Assembly: GCA_000173575.1 (NCBI GenBank)
Contig: ABYL01000067.1
Span: 1-36,151 of the forward strand
DNA length: 36,151 bases
Direction: 5' to 3'
Source: Burkholderia sp. H160
GTDB taxonomy: Bacteria > Pseudomonadota > Gammaproteobacteria > Burkholderiales > Burkholderiaceae
The position numbers were made by a program, and so were the translations under genes. The notes under the pieces are model-generated. The model ran no database searches and was not told the DNA's origin. It saw nothing but the letters and a program-made list of their open reading frames with translations. Positions within the stretch are counted from its first letter, which is position 1, and the number at the start of each line of letters is the position of its first letter. Of the stretch, positions 8,291-19,289 are shown piece by piece.

Positions 8291-8988
8291 CGGCAGGTCC
8301 GGGCGTCGCGCGATACGCTTTGATCTGCGATTGCGACGGCGTGCTGATCGACAGCGAGGCGGTGGCCGCGCGCATGCTGGTGCGCGAACTCGAGACGCGC
8401 TGGCCCGGCGCCGACGTCGAGCCGGTCGTGCTGCCGCTGCTCGGGCTGCGCATCGAGCGCGTGTTGCAGGACACCGCCACGCAGCTTGGCAAACAGCTCG
8501 GCGCCGACGATATCGACGCGATCCGCCGTGCGGTCGAGGCGGCGGCGGTCGAGGCGCCGGCAGTCGACGGCATCGAGATGGCGCTCACCCAGGTGCCGCT
8601 CGTCAAAGGCTGCGCGAGCAATAGCTTCCGGCCGTATGTCGAGGCGGTGCTGGCGCGCACGGGCCTGAAGCGGTTTTTCGACGAGCGCTTGTTCTGCGCC
8701 GACGCGGTGCCGAATCCGAAGCCCGCGCCGGACGTGTATCTGGCGGCGGCGCAAGGCTTCGGGCTCGCGCCGGGCGCGTGCCTCGTCGTCGAGGACAGCG
8801 TGACCGGCGTCACGGCGGCGGCCACGGCCGGTATGGCGGTGCTGGGCTTCATCGGCGGCGGCCATGCGAGCGACGCGCAGGTCGATCGTCTGCATGCGGC
8901 GGGCGCGCGTCATGTGTTCGACGATATGCGGCGGTTGCCGGAGCTCGTCGCGCAATGGACGCTCTCCGCGACGGCCGCGGCGCCCTAA
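8287..8988 (+). CDS. HAD-superfamily hydrolase, beta-phosphoglucomutase-like
   Basis: A 233-aa haloacid-dehalogenase-type phosphatase. Motif I is DCDGVLIDSE with nucleophile D15 and acid/base D17; motif II is near KGCASNS; the motif III lysine lies in NPKPAPDVY; motif IV is VVEDSVTG. The cap is of the helical C1 type (subfamily I). It is translationally coupled to smoG (ATGA overlap) and lies before the ATPase gene, so it is part of the polyol operon. Probable roles are dephosphorylating a sugar or polyol phosphate that builds up, or housecleaning; the substrate cannot be read from sequence. Confidence 0.82.
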   Translation: MTAGPGVARYALICDCDGVLIDSEAVAARMLVRELETRWPGADVEPVVLPLLGLRIERVLQDTATQLGKQLGADDIDAIRRAVEAAAVEAPAVDGIEMALTQVPLVKGCASNSFRPYVEAVLARTGLKRFFDERLFCADAVPNPKPAPDVYLAAAQGFGLAPGACLVVEDSVTGVTAAATAGMAVLGFIGGGHASDAQVDRLHAAGARHVFDDMRRLPELVAQWTLSATAAAP

Positions 8989-9065
8989 GCGCGCGGACGC
9001 GCACGACACTACACTGCAATCAGTAGCGGCACGAAGTATCGAACAGCATTACACGGAGACACATC

Positions 9066-10175
<1,110 letters not shown>

Positions 10176-10184
10176 GGAAGCGGG

Positions 10185-10214
10185 AAAGCGGCGCTTAGGC
10201 GCCGCTTTTCTTTT
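10185..10214. terminator. intrinsic terminator between convergent polyol operons
   Basis: Perfect 10-base arms (10185-10194 and 10199-10208) around a 4-base loop, followed by a T-rich run to 10214. It lies between smoK (ends 10175) and the SorC-type regulator (ends 10250 on the other strand). The arm starts with AAA, so it may also work, more weakly, on the minus strand. Confidence 0.85.
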
Positions 10215-10249
10215 GCCGTAAAGCTATGCCGTGAGCACACAGCCGCGCC

Positions 10250-11197
10250 TCACGCCTCCAACGCCGCCCGCGCACACAACTCATCGGTCACGAGCCCCGA
10301 CAACCACCCGCCCTTGAGCACCGCGATCAGCGCCTCGCGCTTGCGCTGCCCGCCCGCGAAACCGATGGTCGGCCGACGCGGCGGCATGTCGAGCGCGATG
10401 CTGGTCACGCGCCGGCCGGTCGGCGATTCGACGTGCGCGCCGGCCGCATCGATCGGCAGGCCGAGCATTTCGGCGACCGCGCCGTTTTGCATCAGCTCCT
10501 TCACCTCACCTTCCGTGATGAAGCCGTCTTCGTGCAACGGGCAGGTCATCCCAATGTTGCCGATGCCGACGAACGCAACGTCGGCCTGCGCCGACAGCGA
10601 CTCGACGATCCGATAAAGACGGTGATTGCACCACTGCACGCGTTCGGCCTCGCTATCGGCAAGCAACGGCGCGGGCAGCAGAAAATGCTTGCCGCCGGTC
10701 TTTTCGGAAATGTGCAGCGCGACGTCGTAGCGGTTCGAGGAGCCGTCCTGCGCGATCGCGCCGACCATCGATACGAGCCGATGCTGCGGACGGTCGAGCT
10801 GCGCGATCTGATCGACCGCGGCCTTCAGCGTGCGGCCACTGCTGACCGCGACGACCATCGGCTTTTCCTCGCTCAGATAACGCTCCATCACTTGCGCGCC
10901 GGCCACCGCGAGCTTGCGGTTGAGTTCCTCGGACGTATCGCCGTCGATCGGCACGATCTCGCACAGGCTGAGGCCGTAGCGCTTCGACAGCTGATCGGCG
11001 AGCGACAGGCAATCAGCGAGCTTGTGATCGACGCGCACGCGGATCAGGTTCTTTTCGACCGCGAACGCGACGAGCCGCTGCGCGACGGGCCGCGACACCT
11101 GCAGCTTCTCGGCGATTTCGTTCTGGGTATTGCCCGCGACGTAGTAAAGCCACGCGGCGCGCGTGGCGAGATCGAGTTTTTCTGTGGACCTGGGCAC
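10250..11197 (-). CDS. SorC/DeoR-type sugar-binding transcriptional regulator
   Basis: A 315-aa regulator with an N-terminal helix-turn-helix (QNEIAEKLQVSRPVAQRLVA, about residues 25-45) followed by a long sugar-phosphate-sensing domain of the SorC type (VAVSSGRTL, FVGIGNIGM, GFAGGQRKREAL). The start is a GTG at 11197; no in-frame ATG lies near. It follows xylB by 77 bases in the dalD-xylB operon, so it would control its own production. Given the matching elements upstream of dalD and of smoS, it probably governs both operons, responding to a pathway sugar or sugar phosphate. Whether it represses or activates is not shown by the sequence. Confidence 0.88.
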   Translation of the reverse strand: MPRSTEKLDLATRAAWLYYVAGNTQNEIAEKLQVSRPVAQRLVAFAVEKNLIRVRVDHKLADCLSLADQLSKRYGLSLCEIVPIDGDTSEELNRKLAVAGAQVMERYLSEEKPMVVAVSSGRTLKAAVDQIAQLDRPQHRLVSMVGAIAQDGSSNRYDVALHISEKTGGKHFLLPAPLLADSEAERVQWCNHRLYRIVESLSAQADVAFVGIGNIGMTCPLHEDGFITEGEVKELMQNGAVAEMLGLPIDAAGAHVESPTGRRVTSIALDMPPRRPTIGFAGGQRKREALIAVLKGGWLSGLVTDELCARAALEA

Positions 11198-11274
11198 GAT
11201 GAGGTTCCGCTTGAAGTGTGCCGATGATAGCGGCCGGCCGCGTGTCTGTCGCGCGGACCGGCCGCAGTTGACGC

Positions 11275-12756
11275 TCAGGCGAGCGGGGTGCGCGCGGGAT
11301 CGAACAGCGGCCGTACGTGGCGATACAGCGCGCGATACGCTTCGAGCCGGGTGCGCAATTGCGCGTGGCGACGCGGATTCGGCGTGAACTCCTTTTCGAC
11401 GGACGGCTTGGTCAGCACGGTGGCTGGAGCGCCACCCGCGGCGAGCCAGCCGAGGCGCGCCGCGCCGAGCGCCGCGCCGGTTTCGCCGCCGCCGTGCTTG
11501 ACGGTGACGGTGTCGAGCGCATCGGCGAGCAACTGGGCCCAGTAATCGCTGCGGGCGCCACCGCCGAGCAGCGACAGCTCCTTCGCCTCGGTGCCGGCCG
11601 CGCGCAGTGCGTCGAGGCCGTCGGTCAGCGCGAGCGTCACGCCTTCGAGCACCGCGTAGCCGAGCAGCGCGCGATCGGTCGCGTGAGTCATGCCGAAGAA
11701 CACACCTTGCGCGTACGGGTCGTTATGCGGCGTGCGCTCACCCGACAGATACGGCAAGAAGAGCGGCGCGGTGGTCAAGGCTTCGGCGGGCAGCGCCTCG
11801 ATTTCGGCGAGCAGCGTCGGCTCGTCGGTCGACGTGAGCTTGCAGACCCAGCGCAGACAGCTCGCCGCCGACAGCACCACGCTCATCTGATGCCAGCGGT
11901 CCGGGATCGCATGACAGAACGCATGCACGGCGGAGGCCGGGTTCGGACGAAAGCTGTCGCCGACCACGCACAGCACGCCCGACGTGCCTAATGACACGAA
12001 GCCGTCGCCCGGCTGCGTCGCGCCGATGCCGATCGCGCTGGTCGCGTTGTCGCCGCCGCCGGCCGCGACGATCACGGTCTCACTCAGGCCGAATTCACGT
12101 GCGACTTCCGGCAACAGCGTGCCGGCCGGCGCGCTGCCTTCGCGCAGCGCTGGCATCTGCGCGCGCGTCATGTTGCAGGCGGCAAGCAGCGAGTCGGACC
12201 AATCACGTTTTGCGACGTCGAGCCACAGCGTGCCAGCCGCATCCGAAGGATCGGACACCTTGCCGCCCGTCAGTTGCAGACGCAGATAGTCTTTCGGCAG
12301 CAGCACGCAGGCCGTTTTCGCGAAAATGTCCGGCTCGTGACGCGCGACCCACAGCAGCTTCGGCGCGGTGAAACCGGGCATCGCCAGATTGCCGGCGACG
12401 CGGTGCAGTTCCGGCGCACGCTCGGTCAGCTCTGCGCATTCCTTGTCGCTGCGCATGTCGTTCCACAGGATCGCGGGCCGCAGCACGCGGTTCTCCGCGT
12501 CGAGCAGCACCGCGCCGTGCATCTGCCCCGACAGGCCGATGCCGCGAATCTGCGCGAACTCGTCGGGATGGCGCGCGCGCAAGGCGGCCAGCGCCGTGCG
12601 CGTGCCCGCCCACCAGTCTTCGGGATTCTGCTCGGACCAGCGCTGATGCGGGCGCGAAACCGTGAATGGCGAACCGGCCGTGCCGATCACGCGGCCGTCG
12701 GAGGCGAGCAGCAGAACTTTCACTTCGGACGTGCCGAGGTCGATGCCTAGGTACAT
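11275..12756 (-). CDS. xylB: xylulokinase
   Basis: FGGY-family kinase (493 aa) that phosphorylates D-xylulose to D-xylulose 5-phosphate for the pentose phosphate pathway. Seen: N-terminal phosphate-binding YLGIDLGTSEVK, the XylB-typical SGQMHGAVLLD, ILWNDMRS, GGGDNATSAIG with the catalytic Asp, FLPYLSGERTPHNDP, and the C-terminal LLGGGARSDYW. Length is normal for XylB. It lies 67 bases downstream of dalD, whose product is D-xylulose, so the two form a complete D-arabinitol route. Confidence 0.93.
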   Translation of the reverse strand: MYLGIDLGTSEVKVLLLASDGRVIGTAGSPFTVSRPHQRWSEQNPEDWWAGTRTALAALRARHPDEFAQIRGIGLSGQMHGAVLLDAENRVLRPAILWNDMRSDKECAELTERAPELHRVAGNLAMPGFTAPKLLWVARHEPDIFAKTACVLLPKDYLRLQLTGGKVSDPSDAAGTLWLDVAKRDWSDSLLAACNMTRAQMPALREGSAPAGTLLPEVAREFGLSETVIVAAGGGDNATSAIGIGATQPGDGFVSLGTSGVLCVVGDSFRPNPASAVHAFCHAIPDRWHQMSVVLSAASCLRWVCKLTSTDEPTLLAEIEALPAEALTTAPLFLPYLSGERTPHNDPYAQGVFFGMTHATDRALLGYAVLEGVTLALTDGLDALRAAGTEAKELSLLGGGARSDYWAQLLADALDTVTVKHGGGETGAALGAARLGWLAAGGAPATVLTKPSVEKEFTPNPRRHAQLRTRLEAYRALYRHVRPLFDPARTPLA

Positions 12757-12823
12757 GGGAGCGAAACCTTCGTCGTTGGGGATGCGCTACTTTAGCGGTA
12801 CATCGCACGCGCTGTCATGGGCA

Positions 12824-14245
12824 TTAAGCCTGGTTCGTTGCGCCGCGTTTTGCGAGCCATGCGTCGACGCGCGCGAGCGCGCCGGCAAGCGCCGCTTCGA
12901 GCTCCGATGTCTGCGCCATGCCGCCCCACAGCAGCCGGTCCGCCGCGAACGCACGCAGCGGCTCGGGCGCCGTGAAGAAGCCGTGCGCGACGCGCTCGTC
13001 CATCACGCCATCCTGATACGCGTACGGCAGCTTGCCCGTGTGCCAGCGTTCGAGAAAGCGGAAGAACAGCGCGGGCAGCATCGCGGTCGCGGCCGGCGTG
13101 ACGCCACGCTCGAAACACTCGGCAAGCGTCGGCGCGATGAAGCCGGGCAGCTTCGAGAAGCCATCGGCGGCGACGCGCTGGTTTGTGTCGAGGATATGCG
13201 GGTTGCTGAAGCGCTCGAGCACGACGTCTCGATAGCGCTCGAGATCGAGCGGACTTGGCGACAGACACGGGATCACGTCTTCGGTGACGTAGTCGTACGC
13301 GAACTGGCGGATGTCGGCATCGCGCGTGCCTTCGTGGATGTAGTTCAGGCCGACCAGCGTGCCTGCCCACGCGACGCAGCTATGCGTCGCGTTCAGGATG
13401 CGGATCTTCGCTTCCTCGTAGGGCAGCACCGAATCGACGAGTTCCGCGCCGACCTTCTCCCAGGCCGGCCGCCCCGCGATGAAGCGGTCCTCGATCACCC
13501 ACTGGATGAACGCCTCGCCCATCACGGGACACGCGTCGTCGACGCCGGTCGCGGCCTTCACGCGCTCGCGCACGTCGGGCGTCGGACGCGGCGTGATGCG
13601 ATCGACCATCGAGCACGGGCACGACGTGTGGTCGTCGAACCATTGCGCGAGTTCGTTGGCGCCGCGCCGTTCGAGAAACTCGCTCATGCCCGCATGAAAG
13701 CGCTCGCCGTTGCTGCGCAGGTTGTCGCAGGTCTGCAGCGTGACGGGTCCCGCGCCGCGCTTGACGCGCGCGTCGAGAATCGCCGCGAGCGCGCCGTAGA
13801 TCGTCGTATGGGCGCCGGCGAGGTCGGCGGCGAGATCGGGATTCGCGGTGTCGAGCCGGTCGTGCTCGTCGAGGTAATAGCCGCCTTCGGTCACGGTGAA
13901 CGCGATGATCTTGCAGGCCGGATCGGCGCCCGCTTCGATCAGCCCGTTGAGGCTTTCGCTCCACGGCAGCACGCGATCGATCGAGCGGATCGTTTCATAC
14001 GCGCGCTCGCCGTGCGGCGTGACGGTTTCGAGTGTGTAGACACCATTCTGCGCGGCGAGCGCTTCGAGCACCGGGTTCATGTCGCTGCGGATATTGCCGA
14101 CGGTCAGCGACCAGCGCGGCTCGCTGGCCGCGCTTGCTTCATTCAGCCGGTGCAGATACCACGCCTGATGCGCGCGATGAAACGATCCCGCGCCGATGTG
14201 CAGGATCACGTGTGCGGCCGCGCCGCTGCCTTGCCCGCTGTTCAT
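12824..14245 (-). CDS. dalD: D-arabinitol 4-dehydrogenase (long-chain polyol dehydrogenase)
   Basis: NAD-dependent polyol-specific long-chain dehydrogenase (473 aa) of the mannitol dehydrogenase family. An N-terminal Rossmann-like segment ([15 protein letters not shown]) is followed by the family catalytic pattern K-x5-N-x2-H, seen as KIRILNATH, running into [11 protein letters not shown], which matches known DalD proteins better than mannitol or fructuronate enzymes. The start at 14245 has GGAGA just upstream; a TTG at 14257 is in frame but overlaps that ribosome site and is less likely. Adjacent xylB supports D-arabinitol to D-xylulose, though mannitol 2-dehydrogenase activity is possible in this family. 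Confidence 0.87.
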   Translation of the reverse strand: MNSGQGSGAAAHVILHIGAGSFHRAHQAWYLHRLNEASAASEPRWSLTVGNIRSDMNPVLEALAAQNGVYTLETVTPHGERAYETIRSIDRVLPWSESLNGLIEAGADPACKIIAFTVTEGGYYLDEHDRLDTANPDLAADLAGAHTTIYGALAAILDARVKRGAGPVTLQTCDNLRSNGERFHAGMSEFLERRGANELAQWFDDHTSCPCSMVDRITPRPTPDVRERVKAATGVDDACPVMGEAFIQWVIEDRFIAGRPAWEKVGAELVDSVLPYEEAKIRILNATHSCVAWAGTLVGLNYIHEGTRDADIRQFAYDYVTEDVIPCLSPSPLDLERYRDVVLERFSNPHILDTNQRVAADGFSKLPGFIAPTLAECFERGVTPAATAMLPALFFRFLERWHTGKLPYAYQDGVMDERVAHGFFTAPEPLRAFAADRLLWGGMAQTSELEAALAGALARVDAWLAKRGATNQA

Positions 14246-14298
14246 GAGTGTCTCCAAAAACTTATCCGCTGCGCTCGAGGCGCGCGTTTATACGTGTA

Positions 14299-14325
14299 GA
14301 GCATTTGCTCTGCACGTGAGCGAAT
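14299..14325. promoter_or_regulatory. two-part operator-like element upstream of dalD
   Basis: GAGC-ATTT-GCTC (14299-14310, with one more pairing base on each side) followed after five bases by GTGAGCG (14316-14322). The same arrangement is found upstream of smoS at 4120-4143, with 17 of 19 defined bases equal and the spacing identical. An overlapping longer dyad, ATTTGCTC-N7-GAGCGAAT, also spans the site. It lies just upstream of the -10-like TATAAA of dalD, so a bound protein would cover the -35 region. The likely binder is the SorC-type regulator of the same operon. Confidence 0.6.
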
Positions 14326-14538
14326 GATCGTACCCGGCGAAACGAAAGTCAAGGAAAGGGCGCGGGGTTTTCGTGGCGCAGCGCGGCATGCGGGATGCGT
14401 GGACGGCAATGACAAGTGCCAGAGGGCAGAAAAGCTGTCACGCCGCTCATATTGCATCGCATCAAATTTGATCTCGCACGCGTCGGGACTAACCCGAATG
14501 CAAAAAAGTATCGGTCGGCGGTCTCTTTTTAAGTGGTC

Positions 14539-14553
14539 GCCAACGCGTTTGGC
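14539..14553. promoter_or_regulatory. small dyad upstream of the AraC-type gene
   Basis: GCCAA-N5-TTGGC, perfect 5-base arms, 69 bases before the GTG start at 14622. It could be an operator of this gene, but a dyad this short can arise by chance in GC-rich DNA. Confidence 0.25.
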
Positions 14554-14621
14554 GGTTACTTTTCGCTTTACAAGATCAAGATCGGCGACGCCTCACAGGC
14601 GCCGCTTCATGGAGGTAGACA

Positions 14622-15599
14622 GTGGAGCCTGATCTCGAAATCGTGGCCGTACGCCACGACGAATCGTTCAAGGTGTGGTCGCATGGCTATCCGTATCGCA
14701 CGGTACGCTGGCACTTTCATCCGGAGTACGAAATCCACCTGATCGTCGCGACGACCGGCAAGATGTTCGTCGGCGATCACATCGGCAGCTTCGCGCCGGG
14801 CAATCTCGTGCTGATGGGGCCGAACCTGCCGCACAACTGGGTCAGCGACGTGCCCGAAGGCGAGAGCGTCGCGCAGCGCAATCTGGTCGTGCAGTTCGGC
14901 CAGGAGTTCGTGTCGAACTGTCTCGAGAGCTTTCCGGAGTGGCGTCAGGTCGAGGCGCTGCTCGCCGATGCGCGCCGCGGCCTGTCGTTCGGTCAGGAGA
15001 CGTCGGCGCAGATCAAGCCGCTCTTTCTCGACTTGCTCGCGGCGCGTGGGCTGCGGCGGCTCGTGCTGTTCATGTCGATGCTCGAGATCCTGATGAACGC
15101 GCCGGATCGCGACACGCTCGCAAGTCCCGCGTATCAGGCCGACCCGACCAGCTTCGCGGCAACCCGCATCAATCACGTGCTCGCGTATATCGGCAAGAAC
15201 CTCGCGAACGAGTTGCGCGAGTCGGAGCTCGCACAGCTCGCCGGTCAGAGCGTTAGCGCGTTTTCGCGTTATTTCCGCCGCCATACCGGGCTGCCGTTCG
15301 TGCAGTACGTGAACCGCATGCGTATCAATCTCGCCTGCCAGTTGCTGACCGACGGCGAGCTGAGCGTGACCGACATCTGCTTCAAGGCGGGCTTCAACAA
15401 CCTGTCGAACTTCAACCGGCAGTTTCTCGCGACCAAGGGCATGGCGCCGTCGACGTTTCGCCGGTATCAGCAACTGAACGATGCGAGCCGCGATGCTTCC
15501 GAGCAAGCGGCCGCGCACGGCAAGGGCATCGACAACGCGCCGGCGATCGTGCTCGCGCCGGGCTTGCCGCGTAGCGGCGTCGCGTATCCGGTCACATAG
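14622..15599 (+). CDS. AraC-family transcriptional regulator
   Basis: A 325-aa regulator with an N-terminal cupin-like ligand domain (VRWHFHPEYEIHLIV, then FAPGNLVLMGPNLPHNW) and a C-terminal double helix-turn-helix at about residues 185-285 (LAQLAGQSVSAFSRYFRRHTG; VTDICFKAGFNNLSNFNRQF). The start is a GTG with GGAGG six bases upstream. A low-complexity tail of about 35 residues follows the DNA-binding domain. It sits directly before the RbsBAC-type transporter genes, which it most likely activates in response to their substrate. Confidence 0.9.
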   Translation: MEPDLEIVAVRHDESFKVWSHGYPYRTVRWHFHPEYEIHLIVATTGKMFVGDHIGSFAPGNLVLMGPNLPHNWVSDVPEGESVAQRNLVVQFGQEFVSNCLESFPEWRQVEALLADARRGLSFGQETSAQIKPLFLDLLAARGLRRLVLFMSMLEILMNAPDRDTLASPAYQADPTSFAATRINHVLAYIGKNLANELRESELAQLAGQSVSAFSRYFRRHTGLPFVQYVNRMRINLACQLLTDGELSVTDICFKAGFNNLSNFNRQFLATKGMAPSTFRRYQQLNDASRDASEQAAAHGKGIDNAPAIVLAPGLPRSGVAYPVT

Positions 15600-15653
15600 T
15601 GGCCGCTCAGTAGTCCGCTGCTTTAGTCCACTCGCGTTTCAACACGCATCGAT

Positions 15654-15689
15654 CGCGCTGTGCGCTCACAGCGCGAGGGGCGTGCTCAC
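15654..15689 (+). promoter_or_regulatory. dyad and repeated GCTCAC sites before the second polyol operon
   Basis: Perfect dyad CGCGCTGT-N6-ACAGCGCG (15654-15675). Inside it lies GCTCAC at 15664, and a second copy in the same direction lies at 15684, 20 bases on. AraC-type activators commonly bind direct repeats about two helical turns apart, so this may be the regulator's site. No T-run follows the dyad, so it is a poor candidate for a terminator of the preceding gene. The assignment is tentative. Confidence 0.4.
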
Positions 15690-15709
15690 TTCAAAAAATG
15701 GAGACAACC

Positions 15710-16672
15710 ATGAAGCCGTCTGCTTTTCCGCTTAGCTCTTCGAACCGCTCAATGACGTTGACGCGCCGCGTCGCCGCGCTCGCATTCGGCTTGTCGCTCG
15801 TCGCCATCTCGGCTGCGCAGACCGCGCAGGCCGCCCCGCTGAAAATCGGCATGACGTTCCAGGAACTGAACAACCCGTACTTCGTGACGATGCAGAAAGC
15901 ACTGAACGACGCGGCCGCGTCGACCGGCGCGACGGTCGTCGTCACCGACGCGCATCACGACGTCAGCAAGCAGGTCAGCGACGTCGAAGACATGCTGCAA
16001 AAGAAGATCGACATCCTGCTCGTCAATCCGACCGACTCGACCGGCATCCAGTCGGCGGTCACGTCGGCGAAGAAAGCGGGCGTCGTCGTGGTTGCGGTCG
16101 ATGCGAACGCGAACGGTCCGGTCGATTCGTTCGTCGGCTCGAAGAACTATGACGCGGGCGTGATGGCGTGCGACTACCTCGCTAAGTCGATCGGCGGCAG
16201 CGGCGAAGTGGCGATTCTCGACGGCATTCCAGTCGTGCCGATTCTCGAACGCGTGCGCGGCTGCAAGGCGGCGCTCGCGAAATCGCCGGGCGTGAAGCTC
16301 GTCGATACGCAAAACGGCAAGCAGGAACGCGCGACCGCGTTGTCCGTCACCGAGAACATGATTCAGGCGCATCCGAATCTGAAGGGCGTGTTCAGCGTCA
16401 ACGACGGCGGCTCGATGGGTGCGCTCTCCGCGATCGAATCGTCGGGCAAGGACATCAAGCTGACGAGCGTCGATGGCGCGCCTGAAGCGATTGCCGCGAT
16501 CCAGAAGCCCAATTCGAAATTCGTCGAGACGTCCGCGCAATTCCCGGCCGACCAGGTGCGCATCGCGCTCGGCATCGCGCTCGCGAAGAAGTGGGGCGCC
16601 AATGTGCCGAAAGCGATCCCGGTCGACGTGAAGATGATCGACAGGAGCAACGCGAAGGGCTTCAGCTGGTAA
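15710..16672 (+). CDS. sugar/polyol ABC transporter, RbsB-like binding protein
   Basis: Periplasmic binding protein of 320 aa in the ribose/LacI-like fold group. A signal peptide of about 42 residues ends in AQAA before [16 protein letters not shown], which is the usual start of the mature fold. Later features are [31 protein letters not shown] and [19 protein letters not shown] precedes the ATG at 15710; the ATG at 15698 overlaps that ribosome site and is rejected. The ligand is a monosaccharide or polyol; the dehydrogenases downstream point to a polyol or ketose. Confidence 0.9.
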   Translation: MKPSAFPLSSSNRSMTLTRRVAALAFGLSLVAISAAQTAQAAPLKIGMTFQELNNPYFVTMQKALNDAAASTGATVVVTDAHHDVSKQVSDVEDMLQKKIDILLVNPTDSTGIQSAVTSAKKAGVVVVAVDANANGPVDSFVGSKNYDAGVMACDYLAKSIGGSGEVAILDGIPVVPILERVRGCKAALAKSPGVKLVDTQNGKQERATALSVTENMIQAHPNLKGVFSVNDGGSMGALSAIESSGKDIKLTSVDGAPEAIAAIQKPNSKFVETSAQFPADQVRIALGIALAKKWGANVPKAIPVDVKMIDRSNAKGFSW

Positions 16673-16734
16673 CGCAAGCGCGTGCCGCCGCGTATGGAGA
16701 TCATGCGCGGCGGCACGCGGCAGAGGAACACGCG

Positions 16735-18255
16735 ATGGACACGATTCTGAAGCTCGACAACATCAGCAAGAGCTTTCCCGGCGTGAAGGCGCTGCAAGGC
16801 ATTCACCTCGAGATCGCGCGCGGCGAGATTCACGCGCTGCTCGGCGAGAACGGCGCGGGCAAATCGACGCTGATGAAAATTCTGTGCGGCATCTATCAGC
16901 CTGACGAAGGCACGATCACGCTCGACGGCGAGCAACGCCACTTCGCGAACTATCACGACGCGGTGGCCGCGGGCGTCGGCATCGTGTTTCAGGAGTTCAG
17001 CCTGATTCCGTATCTGAACGCGGCGGAGAACATGTTTCTCGGCCGCGAATTGCGTAGTCGCTTCGGCCTGCTCGAACGCGGCAGGATGCGGCGCGCGGCG
17101 GCGGAAATTTTCGCGCGGCTTGGCGTAGCGATCGATCTGTCGGTGCCGATCCGGGAACTGTCGGTCGCGCAGCAGCAGTTCGTCGAAATCGGCAAGGCGT
17201 TGTCGCTTGATGCACGTGTGCTGATTCTCGACGAACCGACTGCGACACTGACGCCCGCCGAGGCCGCGCATCTGTTCACGATCATGCGCGAGCTGAAGCA
17301 GCAGGGCGTCGCGATGATTTTCATCTCGCACCACCTCGAAGAAATTTTCGAAGTGTGCGACCGCATCACGGTGCTGCGCGATGGCCAGTACGTCGGCATG
17401 ACCGAGGTCGCGCAATCCGACGTGAGCCGGCTCGTGCAGATGATGGTGGGACGCCGCATCGAAAGCAGCTTTCCACCGAAACCGGCGCCGCGCGCCGACG
17501 CGAAGATCGTGCTCGACGTCGTGCGCCTGCAGTTATTCAAGGACAGCCCCGAGCTGAGCTTCACGTTGCGCGAAGGCGAGATTCTCGGCTTCGCGGGACT
17601 CGTCGGCTCGGGACGTACCGAGACCGCGCTCGCGGTGATCGGCGCGGAGCGCGCGTACGTGAAGGAGATTCGCGTGAACGGCGCGGCCGCGAAGCTCGCC
17701 GATCCGGCCGATGCGTTGCGCGCGGGCGTCGGCATTCTGCCTGAGAGCCGCAAAACCGAAGGGCTGATCACCGACTTCTCGATCAAGCAGAACATCTCGA
17801 TCAACAACCTCGGCAAGTATCGCTCGCTGCGCTTCTTTATCGACCAGCGCAGCGAAGCGCGAGCGACCGCCGACATCATGAAGCGCGTCGGCGTGAAGGC
17901 GCCGACGATGCACACCGAAGTCGCGACGCTCTCGGGCGGCAACCAGCAGAAGGTCGTGATCGCGCGCTGGCTCAATCACCACACCAACATCCTGATCTTC
18001 GACGAACCGACGCGCGGCATCGACGTCGGCGCGAAGGCCGAAATCTATCTGCTGATGCGCAAACTGACCGCGCGCGGCTACTCGATCATCATGATCTCGT
18101 CCGAGCTGCCGGAGATCGTCGGCATGTGCGACCGCGTCGCCGTGTTCCGGCAGGGGCGCATCGAAGCACTGCTCGAAGGCGACGCGATCGAATCGCACGC
18201 CGTGATGACCTATGCGACCGCCGGGTCGTCTGGAGCTGTTCATGAACATGCCTAA
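16735..18255 (+). CDS. sugar/polyol ABC transporter, RbsA-like double ATPase
   Basis: A 506-aa protein with two ABC domains. The first has Walker [10 protein letters not shown] (37-45), a diverged signature ([11 protein letters not shown]) and Walker [11 protein letters not shown]. The second has the degenerate Walker A usual in this family (GLVGSGRTE), a full signature [12 protein letters not shown] and [13 protein letters not shown] chose the ATG at 16735 with AGAGGAA upstream; the open frame before it is non-coding. It overlaps the permease gene by 14 bases. Confidence 0.93.
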   Translation: MDTILKLDNISKSFPGVKALQGIHLEIARGEIHALLGENGAGKSTLMKILCGIYQPDEGTITLDGEQRHFANYHDAVAAGVGIVFQEFSLIPYLNAAENMFLGRELRSRFGLLERGRMRRAAAEIFARLGVAIDLSVPIRELSVAQQQFVEIGKALSLDARVLILDEPTATLTPAEAAHLFTIMRELKQQGVAMIFISHHLEEIFEVCDRITVLRDGQYVGMTEVAQSDVSRLVQMMVGRRIESSFPPKPAPRADAKIVLDVVRLQLFKDSPELSFTLREGEILGFAGLVGSGRTETALAVIGAERAYVKEIRVNGAAAKLADPADALRAGVGILPESRKTEGLITDFSIKQNISINNLGKYRSLRFFIDQRSEARATADIMKRVGVKAPTMHTEVATLSGGNQQKVVIARWLNHHTNILIFDEPTRGIDVGAKAEIYLLMRKLTARGYSIIMISSELPEIVGMCDRVAVFRQGRIEALLEGDAIESHAVMTYATAGSSGAVHEHA

Positions 18256-19249
18256 TCCGTCTTCCTCGCCGAAAACATCGAGCGTCAGCAGCGACACGCC
18301 AGGCGCGCCCGTGCGCTTCACCTGGGCCGCGCTGAAACGCTCGACGCTGTTCTATCCGTTCATCGGCCTGCTGGTCGTCTGCATCGTGATGGTGTTCGCG
18401 AGCGATAGCTTCCTGTCCGCGGCGAACATCGAGAACGTGCTGCGCCAGGTGTCGATCAACGCGATCATCGCGGTCGGCATGACCTGCGTGATCCTGACGG
18501 GCGGCATCGACCTGTCGGTCGGCTCGGTGATGGCGCTCGCGGGCACGCTGTCGGCCGGGCTGATGGTGGCCGGCCTGAATGCGGTGGCCGCGCTTGCGGT
18601 CGGTATCGCGGTCGGCCTCGGCTTCGGCGCGGCCAACGGCTTTTTCGTCGCGTTCGCGGGCATGCCGCCGATCATCGTCACGCTCGCGACGATGGGTATC
18701 GCGCGCGGTCTCGCGCTGATCTACACAGGAGGCTATCCGATCGATGGCTTGCCCGACTGGGTCAGCTTCTTCGGCAGCGGCAAGATCCTCGGTATCCAGG
18801 CGCCGGTCGTGATCATGGTGGTGATCTATGCAATCGCGTGGGTGCTGCTCGAACGCATGCCGTTTGGCCGCTACGTCTATGCGATCGGAGGCAACGAGCA
18901 GGCGACGCGATTGTCCGGCGTGCGCGTCGCGCGTGTGAAGCTGATCGTCTACACGATCGCCGGTTTGACGTCCGCGTTCGCCGCCATCGTGCTGACCGCG
19001 CGTTTGATGAGCGGCCAGCCGAACGCGGGCGTCGGCTTCGAACTCGACGCGATCGCGGCCGTCGTGATGGGCGGCACATCGATTTCCGGTGGACGCGGCT
19101 CGATCATCGGCACGCTGATCGGCGCGCTGTTACTCGGCGTTCTGAATAACGGCCTGAACATGGTCGGCGTGAATCCGTACGTGCAGAACGTGATCAAGGG
19201 CGGAATCATTCTGCTCGCGATCTATATCAGCCGCGACCGCAGAAAGTAA
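18242..19249 (+). CDS. sugar/polyol ABC transporter, RbsC-like permease
   Basis: Inner-membrane subunit of 335 aa with roughly 8-10 predicted spans. Family features: [56 protein letters not shown] and [13 protein letters not shown]. The start at 18242 lies within the end of the ATPase gene and has GGAG about seven bases upstream, showing coupling. An N-terminal polar stretch of about 35 residues precedes the first span. Confidence 0.92.
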   Translation: MNMPNPSSSPKTSSVSSDTPGAPVRFTWAALKRSTLFYPFIGLLVVCIVMVFASDSFLSAANIENVLRQVSINAIIAVGMTCVILTGGIDLSVGSVMALAGTLSAGLMVAGLNAVAALAVGIAVGLGFGAANGFFVAFAGMPPIIVTLATMGIARGLALIYTGGYPIDGLPDWVSFFGSGKILGIQAPVVIMVVIYAIAWVLLERMPFGRYVYAIGGNEQATRLSGVRVARVKLIVYTIAGLTSAFAAIVLTARLMSGQPNAGVGFELDAIAAVVMGGTSISGGRGSIIGTLIGALLLGVLNNGLNMVGVNPYVQNVIKGGIILLAIYISRDRRK

Positions 19250-19289
19250 CACTCCCTTCCTCACATCCCTCTTATTGCAGGACCACGCA

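Larger units (their letters stand above)
14246..14621. other. divergent promoter region dalD / AraC-type regulator
   Basis: Non-coding stretch of 376 bases between divergent genes. It holds the two-part element at 14299-14325 near the dalD end, a TATAAA -10-like hexamer for dalD on the minus strand (14287-14292), and a small dyad at 14539-14553 near the other gene. The stretch 14440-14580 is A/T-richer than the surrounding genes, as promoters often are. No small ORF with a convincing ribosome site was seen. Confidence 0.6.

Noticed and set aside
12662-14299. 545-residue plus-strand open frame opposite dalD and part of xylB
   Set aside because: Antisense shadow; the minus-strand frames carry full catalytic motifs and this one does not.
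16591-16734. N-terminal extension of the RbsA-like ATPase
   Set aside because: It overlaps the end of the binding-protein gene, and the family begins at the ATG at 16735, which has a ribosome site.
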